64,000 nucleotides of DNA from Puccinia triticina (GCF_026914185.1 NC_070562.1:7874001-7938000); one strand, 5' to 3'. Numbered from the stretch's first letter, positions 34,387-46,330 are shown. Notes: a model not told the origin generated them from the sequence alone. Numbers and translations: made by a program.

Positions 34387-34742
34387 CTGAGTATGGTGTT
34401 TATGTGTGTGAAACTGACTGATGGTGTCTTGAAAGGGTTGTATCTTCTGATCCAGAGGGGTGTAAGTTGTGTTGTCCATGGTGTCCTTTGTAGTTTTGGC
34501 CGTAGAATCCAATGGTGTTGCTGTATTGGTTGATTTGAGAGTGTACATATGAGAAAAAGGGAATTTTTGAAACGGGCTAGATGGGTAACCATAAAGCATA
34601 TCACAGCGGCCACCCAAAAATTTCAACCCATGGTGTAGTTGCACCCATCTGGGCGTTGGGAATTTCATGTAGATTCTAAGTTGGGTGCAATGCCTTCCAG
34701 ATGACATTCCTCCTGGTCAACAAGACTATTCCGCTACCCCGG

Positions 34743-35605
34743 TGTGGTGATTTATATAGGCGAGCGCGGCAGAAATGTCCACGCGGGGATAGCGCGGGCG
34801 GGGAATGCACAAAGCCGGTGCATTCCGGTGACATAAGCACTGAGGATTAGGTCAGGGAAGCACACTAGGAAAGCTTACGGAAAGTCACGCGCGGATTGGA
34901 ATGCACGGATTGCGGATTGCGGGTTTTGGATCGTGGGTTTTGGATCGGAGCGGAAAAGACAGGGCTGGACTGCGGCGGGACTACACACGTGGACTGGTAG
35001 CAGCGGCGCGTCAGCGGGTGAGCCACGACAGCCGGAGCGGGTTCCACCAGCGGGTGGAACCGGGGTGAAGGCGGAGGCGAGAGAACGACTGACGGGGGCT
35101 AGACAGAGGACGGTGGGAGGACAAGCGTCGGAGAGGAGCGGAGTCTGGGAGAGTGACGAGCGGGATAGCGGGCGGAGCTGGAGGACTAGTGCGGGAAAAG
35201 TGTCAGATGTGCGGGATCGGGTGGGAACGGTGACAAGCGTGGAGGGAAAGATGGGGGTGGCTCGGGGTTTTCTCTTTTCTTTTCCTCATCTTTTATCCTA
35301 TCGATCTTACGGATTACTCACTATCGTACTTACAACGACGGACGTACTAGAGTATTAGGAGATTACCTGTGTTCTTATTCCTTTTTGAGAGATACTTGCG
35401 GAGTTTTGTGCTACGAAGTGCAGAGCTTTATTCACCTGCGGATTATTACGCTATAGATCAGGCTCAGTAGAGGAGCGCTGAAGGCTAGCGGAAAGTAGCA
35501 GTGCGGAGCCGAGTTACCAACAATCACACAGCCCGGACATCAATATATCTTGAAGGAGGCGGTTAGCGGACAGTCTTCACCAACTAACCAGCTTTTATTC
35601 TCACA
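34743..35605 (+). repeat. 5' LTR of the Gypsy element
   Basis: 863 bp, TG...CA. It is immediately followed by AGTGGGGGTCTGGCCGGGAA, within which TGGCCGGGAACCC is a candidate primer-binding site; the matching tRNA was not determined. The first 15 bases hold ATTTATATAG, which on the minus strand reads CTATATAAAT, a TATA-box match. Confidence 0.9.
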
Positions 35606-35681
35606 AGTGGGGGTCTGGCCGGGAACCCAACTTTGTGTCGTTATCGGATACTCGGGAACTAGACTTGCGCGGAAACGTTGA

Positions 35682-38013
35682 ATGAACCCATTGGAAGACG
35701 AATTCTTCACTCCAGGCGACGAAGAATCTCAGATCGGATCAGGCGGCTCGGACAGCGGAGACACAGTAACTGCGGAAAGCGGGGAAGGTTCTTCTTCAAG
35801 ACCAGCCGAAAGACAATCGTGGTTGGGAATAGCGGGAGGACCGAGACTAGGACAGACATCTTTTTCGTCGGCGCGGAGTCAGTTTTCGCCCAATCAGTCA
35901 ATTGCATCGAGGAGGCAACAGTTGTACCAGCGGAGCATTCTGAACGATCGACCAGCGGTGCCAGCGGGAGGATTGACAAGCGGAACTTACGGAGTTCGAC
36001 CAGAAGAGACAGAAGACGAGACCATGGAAGACGCGCTAGGAGGGCAACGACCCGCGGCTCCAGCGCCAAGCGGAGCGAAGATACGGCCCAGGGATTATCC
36101 GCACCTCAAGTTTTCAGAGGCGGAGGTGGAGCGTTTTATCAACCGGTTCGAAAGAGCGGCTTTGCAAGAAGGTCTGACGGATGCGGATAAAGCGTATCAG
36201 GTGGTCAACTTCTTTCCGGAAGGCAAGGACTTGCGGGAAGTGGAGGACATGAAGGGGTTCGAGAGTAAGGATTGGACCAAGCTCAAGGAAGAGATACTTG
36301 AGAGGTGGGAAGATCGCGGACCCAGATATCGGGAGAGTGACTTGGAGAAAGTGGCTTCGGAGCGTGCGGACAAGAGCGGAGTATGTGTCCTACATTACCA
36401 GTTTTGATCAGGTTCTACGGTATTTGGAGCGGAACGAGATCGTGACGGCCGATATGGGTACAACAAAGCGGATTTTCTTGAAGGGATTCGACCGGAATTT
36501 CACTGAGAAGGTATTGCGGGGGCTTAACGAGCGGGGACTGATGGTCAAACCACGACTCGGCGGGCCGAAACTGTTGCCCAGCATGAAGGAGCTGCGGTCC
36601 GCCGTTAAGGCGGAACTTGAAGTGTTGGAGCTCATGAACGACAGTCAAGGAGATGCGGTTGTGAAGGCGGACCCGGCTCCGCAGGCGCCGGTGACGGTCA
36701 AAGACGTGAGTGACCTGGCAGATACACTGAAAGAGTTGAAGCTGTTCATGCAGAAAGCGGCGCACAAGCCAAAGGAGCAACAGGCGGCCGTGGCACCAGC
36801 AGCCGCTCCCGCGGCTCCTCAGGCGGACGTTGCTCCGCAGGCTGGCGGGATGCCGCCGTGGAGGCGAGGACCTCCCGTGTGTGACTATTGCAAGGAAACT
36901 GGCCACATGCGGAATCAGTGCAAGTATTTCGAAACGGACAGGGCTGCGGGAAAAGTTTCCTTGTGGGGGCGCGCGTTCTTTTGGCCGGATCGTACGCCAG
37001 TAGATGGACCGATTCCGAGAGATGTGGTGCGGGCCGGAAAACCTTTGGCGAAAGGAAAAGAGGTGGAAGGGAAAGTGAATATCGGGATGGTTAAGGGCAT
37101 GGTGTGGAAGCCGCCGGCAGTGGCCAGCAGCGTGAAGTGCATGCAAACGGGGGAAGTTTTCTTGGGGGAGCGTTTGGAGAAGATGGATTTGGATCCCGTT
37201 CCCGCTCCTAAAGCCAGGCCGGAGCCGGTCAAGCAGCTTCCGGCAGCTCCGGTGGTGGGGGGCAACAAGAAAAAGGCGGCAGAAGTTGCACGGCGAGCAA
37301 TGGGCGCGGAAACCACGGTAGCTCTTACCTTGAGGGAGCTGGCGGCAATTTCCCCGGTGATGGCGGATGAGATGATCAGCGTGCTGAAAGAGGCGTCAGG
37401 TGAAAGGAAGCCAGCGGCGACGGCTGTTACCACTAACACGGAAACTGCGGAGGTTAAGTGTGCGGAGTTTGGACACTCGCTGGATTCAATTCCCGTTCTA
37501 CCATTTACGGCCGTGTCCTGTCCACTGGGATACGTGAGTATGAGGGTGGGAAACGTCACGAAATGGGCTATGATCGACACAGGGTCCATGATCAACATTC
37601 TCCCAGCGGATTTGGCGTCGGAGGCTAACTTGGTGCTGCGGAAGACTCACATAAAAATCCGCACGATGGGCGGGTTTATTTGTGAAGTGGACGGGATAGC
37701 GGAGGCGGAGACGGTGGAGGTGGCGAAGGTGACCAAGAAGTTATTGTTCTTGGTGACCAGGTCTCACGAGATCATTCTAGGTCGACCAGCACTCTTTGCT
37801 TTTCGAGCGCAACTGCGCCTCTGCCCCGCAAGGCAAGCGGAAGTGATGCGGGTGGAAGGGACTCACGGAAAGCAGTACGAGACGATCATCTGTCAGCCTC
37901 AAAGCGGAGATTGGGTGACGGAAGTGGGCGACGGGGCACCGCATCACTGTGCGGAGCCTCCCGCGGAGGATTTTTCATTGTCGGCCAAGCTATCCGGGCG
38001 GAGGGAGCTTTGA
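35682..38013 (+). pseudogene. Gypsy gag-protease region (one frame change)
   Basis: Gag starts at ATG 35682 with a disordered Ser/Gly-rich region. A capsid-like part follows (SEAEVERFINRFERAA, DWTKLKEEILERW). Around 36355-36385 the family-like reading moves +1 (from DLEKVASER into RTRAEYVSYITSFDQVLRYL). Downstream are the CCHC knuckle CDYCKETGHMRNQC and an aspartic protease with AMIDTGSMINILP and IILGRPALF. The frame ends at TGA 38011-38013. The shift lies inside gag, before the zinc knuckle, so an indel is more likely than programmed frameshifting. Confidence 0.75.
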
Positions 38014-41000
38014 CTCAACCTGGACGGTCGACATTTAAGAAGCGGGAGGGTATTGGCGAAGATACGGCGAGGCGGGTCAATACCAAAGTGAGCTTTCCAT
38101 CGTGTGCATCTCTGAGTGTGGAAGGATCAAAGCACCAGCGCCACTGTGGTGAGCCGTGACTCTGCGACAGGGACGAGTGACGAGCGGGAAGCGGGAATGG
38201 ACGAGAGCGGAATAAATGGTGCGGAAATCGGGAACTGCGCGATGGAGGCGAGCAGTGTACAAGTAAGTCCTCCCAAGTATGCACTCCCGAGTCGGCTTTC
38301 TACGAAACCCTACCATTGTGCCACGGTCGTGAGCGAAATGAGACGTCCGCACAGGGGTTTTATTGTGGCTAGGACAATCGGCGACGACGGTGAAGCGAGA
38401 TTGGGCCGGGTCAACGGCGGAAGGTATAAGCCGGTGGCAAAGAAGGTGCGGCCGCGGAATGTGGCGATGCCGCAGGAGCTCAACCCGCCATTGAGGGAGA
38501 TCAAGTGGAGTCAGGACCCGTTCAAGACACCTCTGCATTGGGTTCCGCCGAGGTTTGAGCCAACGGGGCGGATTACGGCGGAACGGGTGGCCAGTCTCAA
38601 CTTTGGGCCACCGGAATGGCTTCACAAGGAGGAGTTCCACTTATTGGCCAAAGCCATCACATTGCGGGAGAAGGCGTTGTTGTTCGGACCGGAGGATCGG
38701 GGCTTACTCAAGCGAAGTATTGGTGACCCCTATTGAATACCCACGGTTCTGCACGAGCCTTGGCAGATACGGCCCATCCCCATACCGGCGGCGATTTGTG
38801 GAGAGATGACGGAACTGGTGCGGGAACGGTTGCGGACGGGGTTGTATGAGCAATCATGCTCCAGCTATTCTAGTCCTATCTTTGCGGTAATTAAGCAGGA
38901 CAAGAAGAGTCTGCGGATCGTGCACGATTTGCAACGGCTTAATTCGGTCACTATACGGGATGCTGGGTTGCCGCCACGCTTAGAAGAGTTCATTGATACT
39001 ATGGCGGGGCGGGTTTGCTACGGCCTGGTGGACGTCATGGGCGGATATGAACAGCGGGAATTGCACACGGAGTCGAGGCCGCTGACGGCGTTTGAGACGC
39101 AACTGGGGCGCTTGCAGCTTACTTGGCTTCCGCAGGGAGCTACGAATTCGGTGGCGGTGTATCAGGCGCAGATGTCTTGGATTCTACAGGACAAGTTACC
39201 TCATACGGCGCAGATATTTATTGACGACGCGGCTGTGAAAGGACCAAGGAGTGACTACGGCGGAGCAACCTTGGCGGAGAATCCCAATATTCGTCGGTTT
39301 GTCTGGGAATACGCGGTGACTCTGGAGCGTGTTTTGTTTAGGATCGAGGAAGCGGGCCTTACGGTTTCCGGAAAGAAGTTTGCGGTTTGTGTACCGGCGC
39401 TGGAGGTCCTAGGGCACGAAGTGTCTAAAGACGGGCGGCGGGTCGCGGAACCGAAGCGGAACAAGATCCTGGATTGGCCGAAGCCACGGACGGCGTCTCA
39501 TATCCTGCAGTTCCTCGGGTTATGTAGTTTTGTGCGCATGTTTATCGAGAGGTTTGCGGAGATTGCAAGCCCAATGCGGAGGTTGACCCGCAAGAATGCG
39601 GAATGGAACTGGACTCGAGAGTGTGACGAGGCGTTCGCAATGCTGAAGGACATCGTAGGTCGACAGATTTTGTTGAAGGAACTCGACTACGATAACGGCG
39701 GAATCCATTTGGCAGTGGACTCAAGTGAGTTTGGTGCAGGCGGAGTACTCACCCAGGAAGAGGACGGGAAGGATTGGCCCGTGCTGTATGAATCGGTGAC
39801 GTTTACGGACGTGGAATCGCGGTACTCTCAGCCGAAGTTGGAGCTGTGCGGAGTGGCGAAAATTGTGCGGAGATTGCAACACATACTGTGGGGCGTCTAT
39901 TTCGAATTACTGGTCGATGCGGAGGCGTTGGTGCGGATGATCAACTGTCCATCGTTGCCTAATGCCCCTATGACGAGGTGGGTGGCATTCTTACAGCTGT
40001 TTTCTTTCGAAGTGGTGCACGTGCCGGGCAAGGCGTTCACGTTACCAGATGCGCTTTCCCGCATTCCCCTTGGTGACGACAAGGATCGATTCGCGCTGGC
40101 GGAACAGCTGGACGTGGAGCGGCGGATTCTTGATGTGCAAATGGCGAAGGACGTGGTCGTGAAGGAGGGCGGAGGCTTGTCAGTGACTCAGACGCTTAGG
40201 TACGAGCACTTGGTAGTGTTTCTGACGACCCTTTGCTACCCTGCGGGAATTGGGCCGATAGTTCAGCGCTGGATCAAGCGTAAGGCGGCAAATTTCTTCG
40301 TGCATGAGGGTCAACTATGGCGTCGGAGCGCACCGGTGCACTTGGTGGTAGTGACGCGGCGAATTGATCAGGAGGCCGTCCTGCGGAGTTTGCATGAGGA
40401 GCTGGGTCATCGAGGCGAAGCGGAAACGAGACGGCGAGTTCAGGCGCGATTTTGGTGGCCGGGTGTTTCGAGGAGCGTGCGGCAATGGGTGCGGAGTTGC
40501 GAGCAATGCCAGAGGCGTAGTCAGCGTCTACCTAAGGAGATCAGGAAACCTACAGAAACGCACACGCTGTTCAGCAGGATATCGATGGATGCGGTGCACA
40601 TTAAGGCAGGGAAATTCAAGTACCCAATTGTAGCGCGGGATGATCTCTCTGGCTGGGTAGAGGCGCGGCCTCTGATGAATCTTACGGCGGCAAAAGTCAA
40701 ACAGTTTCTGGAAGAGGATTGGTTTGCGCGGTTCGGGAGCGTGCGGCTTATCACGGTGGACGGCGGTGCGGAATTTCGTGGCGGCTTGCGGAAATTGGTG
40801 GAGTCGTGTGGCGCTAAATTCGGTAAAGTAACGGAGTACTATCCGGAGGGTGCGGGAATGATCGAGCGTGGCCATCAGCCGATCAAGAACGCCCTGGTGA
40901 AATTGTGTGGCGAGGATGGTAAGAAGTGGCAGCAGTATCTGCCCGCCGTGTTATTCGCAGATCGGATTTCTACTAAGCGGACGACAGGGTATTCGCCATA

Positions 41001-41706
41001 CAAGATGTTATTCGGGTGCCAGCCGGTTTTGCCCATAGATATCGAGATGTTCACGTATCTGGCGGTAGACTGGTGGAAAGTTAAATCGGCGGACGACTTG
41101 CTTTTGGCACGAGCAGAGCAGCTGTTGCGGCGGGATTCTGTTATTGCGAAGGCGGCGGCGCGCCTTAAGGAGAGCCATGCTAAGGCGGTCCGCTATTGGG
41201 ACCGTCGGTGTTCCCATCGCTTGCGGGATTCCCTCCGCAAGGGGGAATTGGTTCTTCTTTACAACCGTAGCCTTGAGTCTCAGTGGGGCAAGCTGTTTGC
41301 TAACAGGTGGAATGGTCCTTATCGTGTCGTTTTGCAATTTCCTGGTGGAAGTTATCAGCTGGAGGAACTGGACGGGACGCTTCTGAAGCGGAGGGCGGCG
41401 GCGACGCACGTCAAGCGGTTTTACGCGCGGGGTTCTACGGATTTCGATCAGACCGCGGAATCAGGTGACTCTGAAGAGGAGGTGCGGGTTCCTGAGGACA
41501 CCTTGTCTTCAGCAAGCTCAGAAGGTGCGGAGGACACGGGCGCGGCGGCTAGCAAAGAGGATTCCGGTTTGGAAGCTGTGTCGGAGGAGGAAGATGCGGA
41601 TCTGGCACCTCCGCCTTTGCGACGGAGTCGGCGTTTGCGGACCGCTGGGGACAGCGGTAAAAAGGCTGGGGCGGGGAAGGCCGTGGCAGGCAAACGCCAC
41701 AAGTGA
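38014..41706 (+). pseudogene. Gypsy pol: reverse transcriptase, RNase H, integrase (internal stops)
   Basis: The protease frame continues, interrupted by TGA at 38089-38091, 38113-38115 and 38734-38736, and is then open from 38737 to the stop at 41704-41706. RT shows the IFIDDAAV active site (FIDD form of YxDD). The RNase H domain follows (HLAVDSSEFGAGGVL...PDALSR). Integrase has the HHCC finger (HEELGHRG, CEQCQ), DDE residues in ISMDAVH, TVDGGAEF and GMIERGH, and a GPY-type C-terminal module (NGPYRVVLQF). The tail is acidic, with no chromodomain. Confidence 0.85.
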
Positions 41707-41989
41707 TTATTTGTGAGGGGGTGCGCTATCTGGTCTACAGCCAGGTTACATAGCCACCCCAGAATGTTTGTTATCTTATAGAGTTCGGTTTCAGTTTGTT
41801 ATACGTTTCACTGGCTTGTTGTCTATCTGTATTTCTAGGTGCGGGGTACGGGGATTTTTGTGCGGAAAATCCTTCTGGGGCGGACCAGGTACCTTGCGGA
41901 ATTTCTCTCGTGGATTGCGGAATTTTCTCTGGTTTTATCTCGTGGATTGCGGTTTCTTTATGGATTGTGTTACGGTAAAAGGGTGGTGG

Positions 41990-42130
41990 ATATATATATA
42001 TATAAAAAAAAAAAAAAAAAAAAAAAAGAAGGATAAAATAGGAAACGTAGTGCGGGGACTAAAGTGGTTCTCATTCTGGGGCGGTCCAGGCACTTATAAA
42101 AAAAAATAGTTTTTTTTTTTGGGAAGGCGG
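41990..42130. repeat. low-complexity TA/poly-A/poly-T tract inside the Gypsy element
   Basis: A (TA)n run is followed by about 25 A at 42004-42028, then further A and T runs to about 42120. It separates pol from the antisense ORFs and could provide polyadenylation signals for transcripts of either strand; that is inference. Confidence 0.5.
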
Positions 42131-42447
42131 ACCTTTTTGCTCACTTTGCTTTGGATTCTCAGTAGTTTTCTCTCCCTAGGTGGCAATTATCCAGGTGCGG
42201 AGCTCAGAATGCGCGTGTATTTCGAGCATTGTTTCCGCATATAGGAGTATATACAAGGGGGGGAGACGACAACAGAAGAGGAGAAGAGGAAGCGGAATAA
42301 GGGAAGCTAGGGAAGTTGGGTGTCGGAGAAGCGGCGGGTACGCTCAGTTCGGAGGCGCTCCGCAGGGATAGGGAGGTCGTAGTCTGCGACGGTGGGTTGC
42401 GCGGGGTGTGGCTCATTTCGCAAGGTTTCCTCTAAGTTCTGTCGAGC

Positions 42448-43020
42448 TCAAAGAGTACGTTCGTCGGTGGGAACGATGACGGCTAGCTCAAGGCAATCGA
42501 CGAGCTGGTTGATGCCAACAATGAAGACTGCGTACCTACGGCGGCGTTGTGCAGGTGTTACCGCAGAGAGGTGAAGTAGAGCACGGTACATATCGCGGAA
42601 AGCGCCTACGCATTTGAGTACGGCGGCGGCGGGGAATACCGCTTCCTCCCAGAGGGGATTTTCGGGGAAGGTGTCGCGCAAGTCGCGGGCAATTTCCGAG
42701 ATTTCACAATTAAGCGACCCAGCTGCGGTGCCCGGGGCAGGCTCGTTAGGCGGCGGTAAATGGATAGGTACCGACGAGGCTCGAGGGCGCGGAGTTGGAG
42801 AGTCACGAGACGCGGATTGAATAGTAGCGGCTGGCGGGGCAAGGAGTCGAGGCGCCTTTGGGGTGGTCTCAGCCGGCGGAGACGGTGGGTCCGTGGACTC
42901 TAGCGTGTGGACGGAGGCGGCGCGGGCGGTTCTGGCCTGCGGGATTTCGGTGTGCGGAGCGGATTGCGGGGAACTGGGCGGTGAGCCGGAAGGAGTATGG
43001 GACAGGTCTTCAGGTGCCAT
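42448..43020 (-). CDS. antisense ORF B of the Gypsy element (190 aa), unrecognised
   Basis: ATG at 43020, stop at 42448. The first 100 residues are Pro/Ser/Thr-rich and disordered. The C-terminal half looks folded and helical (EISEIARDLRDTFPENPLWEEAVFPAAAVLKC, written here only as a region near 42560-42700) and ends with basic then hydrophobic helices. It lies 87 bp downstream of ORF A. A donor GTAAGC at ORF A's end and acceptors near 43035 suggest one spliced gene, but I could not keep the phase, so they are listed separately. No known domain was recognised. Confidence 0.5.
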   Translation of the reverse strand: MAPEDLSHTPSGSPPSSPQSAPHTEIPQARTARAASVHTLESTDPPSPPAETTPKAPRLLAPPAATIQSASRDSPTPRPRASSVPIHLPPPNEPAPGTAAGSLNCEISEIARDLRDTFPENPLWEEAVFPAAAVLKCVGAFRDMYRALLHLSAVTPAQRRRRYAVFIVGINQLVDCLELAVIVPTDERTL

Positions 43021-43107
43021 CTCGGTGTCCCTTGCTGGGGTGGCTGGAGCGAAAAGAAACGGTCAATAGTCAGCGGCGATGCGACAGGTAGAAGCGGAAA
43101 GATTGCT

Positions 43108-43697
43108 TACCGGGAGCCTGGAGAAAGAACAATCGGCGTTGGATCACGCGGACGAGCGGAAAACCGGGCCGCGAGACCGAGGGTTTGCGGACCGGATGGG
43201 CACGGGCGCTTAGAGGACCGATCCGTAGAATCCGCAGAGGGGCGCTTCGAACCAGTAGCGGGAAAAGACTTGGCAGACGATGAAGGTTCAGCGGCTGAGG
43301 TCGATGCAGTTTCTTGAGGACGTTTGAGACGCTCGTCGACCAAAGGCTTGTTGACGCCGTGCTTAGTGGCCCACGCCTTGGCTTGTTGGACGTATTCTTT
43401 GATGTTTGCACAGTTGGCGCGATTGGGTGGCGGAGTCATGAGGTCTTCACCGTGTGCGGAGGGCGACTTGGTGCGGGAACTAACCAAGATAACAGACGGG
43501 GAGCGTTCCGCACGAGAACTTCGGGATCCAGATGGCGGCGGACGGTTTTGGGATCCGCGATTTCTGCGGGAGCTGTCGGATTTGGGAGTGAAGGCGGAGC
43601 AGCGGCGCTTCGAATCTCTACAGTTGTTACACGCACGACCAGCGTGGGAGTAGACGCAGGGTAGTCCGAGTCGAGTGCAGCGATCGCAAGCTACCAT
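43108..43697 (-). CDS. antisense ORF A of the Gypsy element: Cys-rich, zinc-cluster-like N-terminus (196 aa)
   Basis: ATG at 43697, reading opposite to gag-pol just inside the 3' LTR. The N-terminus is MVACDRCTRLGLPCVYSH followed by ACNNCRDSKRRC. The two CxxC pairs and further Cys next to a basic patch recall fungal zinc-cluster DNA-binding domains, with non-standard spacing. A KEYVQQAKAWATKHGV helix and a disordered basic tail follow. A TATA-like CTATATAAAT on the minus strand in the 3' LTR (43826-43837) lies about 130 bp upstream of the ATG. Nucleic-acid binding is inferred only. Confidence 0.6.
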
Positions 43698-43819
43698 GTT
43701 TGAACGGGAAGAGATGGGTGGGAAAGGAGGATGATGTGTATGGGGTATGTGTGACGAGTGTGGGAGCGGACGAATGTGTGGGAAGATCCTGGGGGCAGGA
43801 CTTCAAAAACTGGGGCGGA

Positions 43820-44696
43820 TGTGGTGATTTATATAGGCGAGCACGGCAGAAATGTCCACGCAGGGATAGCGCGGGCGGGGAATGCACAAAGCCGGTGCAT
43901 TCCGGTGACATAAGCACTGAGGATTAGGTCAGGGAAGCACGCTAGGAAAGCTTACGGAAAGTCACGCGCGGATTGGAATGCACGGATTGCGGAACGCGGA
44001 TCGCGGATTGCGGGTTTTGGATCGTGGGTTTCGGATCGGAGCGGAAAAGACAGGGCTGGACTGCGGCGGGACTACACACGTGGACTGGTAGCAGCGGCGC
44101 GTCAGCGGGTGAGCCACGACAGCCGGAGCGGGTTCCACCAGCGGGTGGAACCGGGGTGAAGGCGGAGGCGAGAGAACGACTGACGGGGGCTAGACAGAGG
44201 ACGGTGGGAGGACAAGCGTCGGAGAGGAGCGGAGTCTGGGAGAGTGACGAGCGGGATAGCGGGCGGAGCTGGAGGACTAGTGCGGGAAAAGTGTCAGATG
44301 TGCGGGATCGGGTGGGAACGGTGACAAGCGTGGAGGGAAAGATGGGGGTGGCTCGGGGTTTTCTCTTTTCTTTTCCTCATCTTTTATCCTATCGATCTTA
44401 CGGATTACTCACTATCGTACTTACAACGACGGACGTACTAGAGTATTAGGAGATTACCTGTGTTCTTATTCCTTTTTGAGAGATACTTGCGGAGTTTTGT
44501 GCTACGAAGTGCAGAGCTTTATTCACCTGCGGATTATTACGCTATAGATCAGGCTCAGTAGAGGAGCGCTGAAGGCTAGCGGAAAGTAGCAGTGCGGAGC
44601 CGAGTTACCAACAATCACACAGCCCGGACATCAATATATCTTGAAGGAGGCGGTTAGCGGACAGTCTTCACCAACTAACCAGCTTTTATTCTCACA
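43820..44696 (+). repeat. 3' LTR of the Gypsy element
   Basis: 877 bp, nearly identical to the 5' LTR. A 14-bp extra segment near 43990-44005 (a GCGGAACGCGGATCGCGG variant of a short repeat) accounts for the length difference. Confidence 0.9.
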
Positions 44697-44929
44697 CCGG
44701 TTGGGTTGTACCCTCCCAGACAAAAAGATTGTAGACCTTGTTGACACGGGCTGGGGATTCCCTTCTGCCCGGAGCGAGCCGGGTGCGAGAAGTATGTATT
44801 TACTTAAAGTATTGGAGGAGTGCTACTCATCTGTCTGTAAGTCACAGGGTTTTTTCATTAACAACAGTCAAGTCACTAAATAGGAAAGTCCATGACTATG
44901 ACCAATTGAACCCTTTCAGTCTCATGGCA

Positions 44930-46330
44930 GATACATTTGCAGGCCAACATGCGTGGAGGGAAGGAAGGGGGTGGAGGCTCACGTTTTCTCTTCTCTTTTT
45001 CCCTTTTCATAATCTTACTTACTACTCATCACTGTACTTACAATTTACAGATGTACTAAGTTTTATAAGAGTTTTACATGACCCTTATATTGCTTACTTG
45101 TTGGATTGCTATTGCGGACCTGTGCCTGCAGAGTGCAGAGCTTCTTCATTTGTGGATTAGTATGTTATAGATCAGGCTCATTGTGGAGCGCTGAAGGCTA
45201 GCAGAAAGTAGCAGTGCGGGGCTGAGACATCAATAATCACTCAGCCCGGAAATACATATTCTTGAAGAAGGCGGTGTGGGGATTTATATATGCGAGCGGT
45301 GTAGAATGTCCACTCGCTGCAGCATAAGCAGATATGCAGTGGGGCGGCTGAGAAAATGCTCAGTCTACATATCCAAACAAGACAATAAGCAGGCGTGCTT
45401 ATGCATCTCATATGTAGGCTGAGGGAAACCTTGAATTTACTGCTTAAAAAAGCACGTAGAAATTCGGCAAATGGGGCAAGCTGTGGGACCGGGAGCAAGG
45501 GAGCCGGGGTTCAAGCCATGCTTTGGACGCGCGGACTCAGCAGAAGGGTTGGAACTTTGGTGGGACTTTTGGACGTACTGAATAGTGCAAACCGGCACCA
45601 GGAGAACTAGGACAGCGGAAGCGGACAACATCAAAACGGATTATGTTGGGGCAGACAGGCCAGGTAGAGACTGGGGTTGGAGGCTAGTCAGAGGGTGTGG
45701 GATAACAGGTGTTGGAGAGGTACTGGTCTGGGAAGCAATGCATGCAGAGTTTTGGCAATTGCGGGAAAGCAAGGATGCAGGCAATGCCGGCTGGGAGCGG
45801 AGTTATGCAGGTGGAGGGAGTGAAGGAATAGGGAATTTTGGGGCGGCTTTTCTCTCACTTAAATTCTTTGATTCTATCATCCCACATACTACCCAATTTT
45901 ATGGTATTACTGTAGTTACTGCTATACTTACTTGAATTTTGTGTATTATTACACTACAGAGAGTTTTTACCACCCAAATTCTTACTTACTTGCAGAGTTT
46001 TTCTGTGTGTGAGCAGAGCGGCTGAATCTTACATATACTAGACGGATCATATCAGGCTCATATACATATGTTGCAGGAACCCAGTGCCAGTAACCATACA
46101 AACCTGGAGCTATCTAGAAAGAAGGTGGAGCTCCACTTCTTATCAGGTGTCATGCTTTTATTTCAACAGCGGAATTGGTCATTTCTACTCACTTACCAAC
46201 CTTGATTCTCACACCAGGGAAGCTGAAGCAGGCTACACCAGCCGGTGGAGCAGGGGCCAAGGTGCCAGTGAGAGAATGACTTTTTGGGGCTAGACAGATG
46301 ATGTGGGAGTCCAAGCATCAGAATGTGACT
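44930..46330 (+). repeat. cluster of decayed Gypsy LTR fragments
   Basis: 44930-45272 matches the 3' half of the LTR. At 45278 a new LTR start appears (TGTGGGGATTTATATATGCG) and runs with heavy decay to about 46080. 46215-46330 repeats another LTR segment (GGGGCTAGACAGATGATGTGG). Together these show repeated insertion of the same family at this spot. Confidence 0.55.

Larger units (their letters stand above)
34743..44696 (+). mobile_element. Ty3/Gypsy LTR retrotransposon, 9.95 kb, with antisense ORFs
   Basis: The LTRs (34743-35605 and 43820-44696) begin TGTGGTG and end TTCTCACA. They are almost identical apart from a 14-bp length change. CCGG flanks both sides, consistent with a short target duplication. 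Between them lie gag with a zinc knuckle, protease, reverse transcriptase, RNase H and integrase on the plus strand. The PR-RT-RH-IN order defines Ty3/Gypsy. Two ORFs lie on the minus strand near the 3' LTR. Pol has several TGA codons, so this copy is not autonomous as read. Confidence 0.92.

Noticed and set aside
34740..34742. 5-bp target duplication for the Gypsy element
   Set aside because: Only CCGG (4 bp) is clearly shared by both flanks; a 5-bp match would need one mismatch or a shifted LTR edge.
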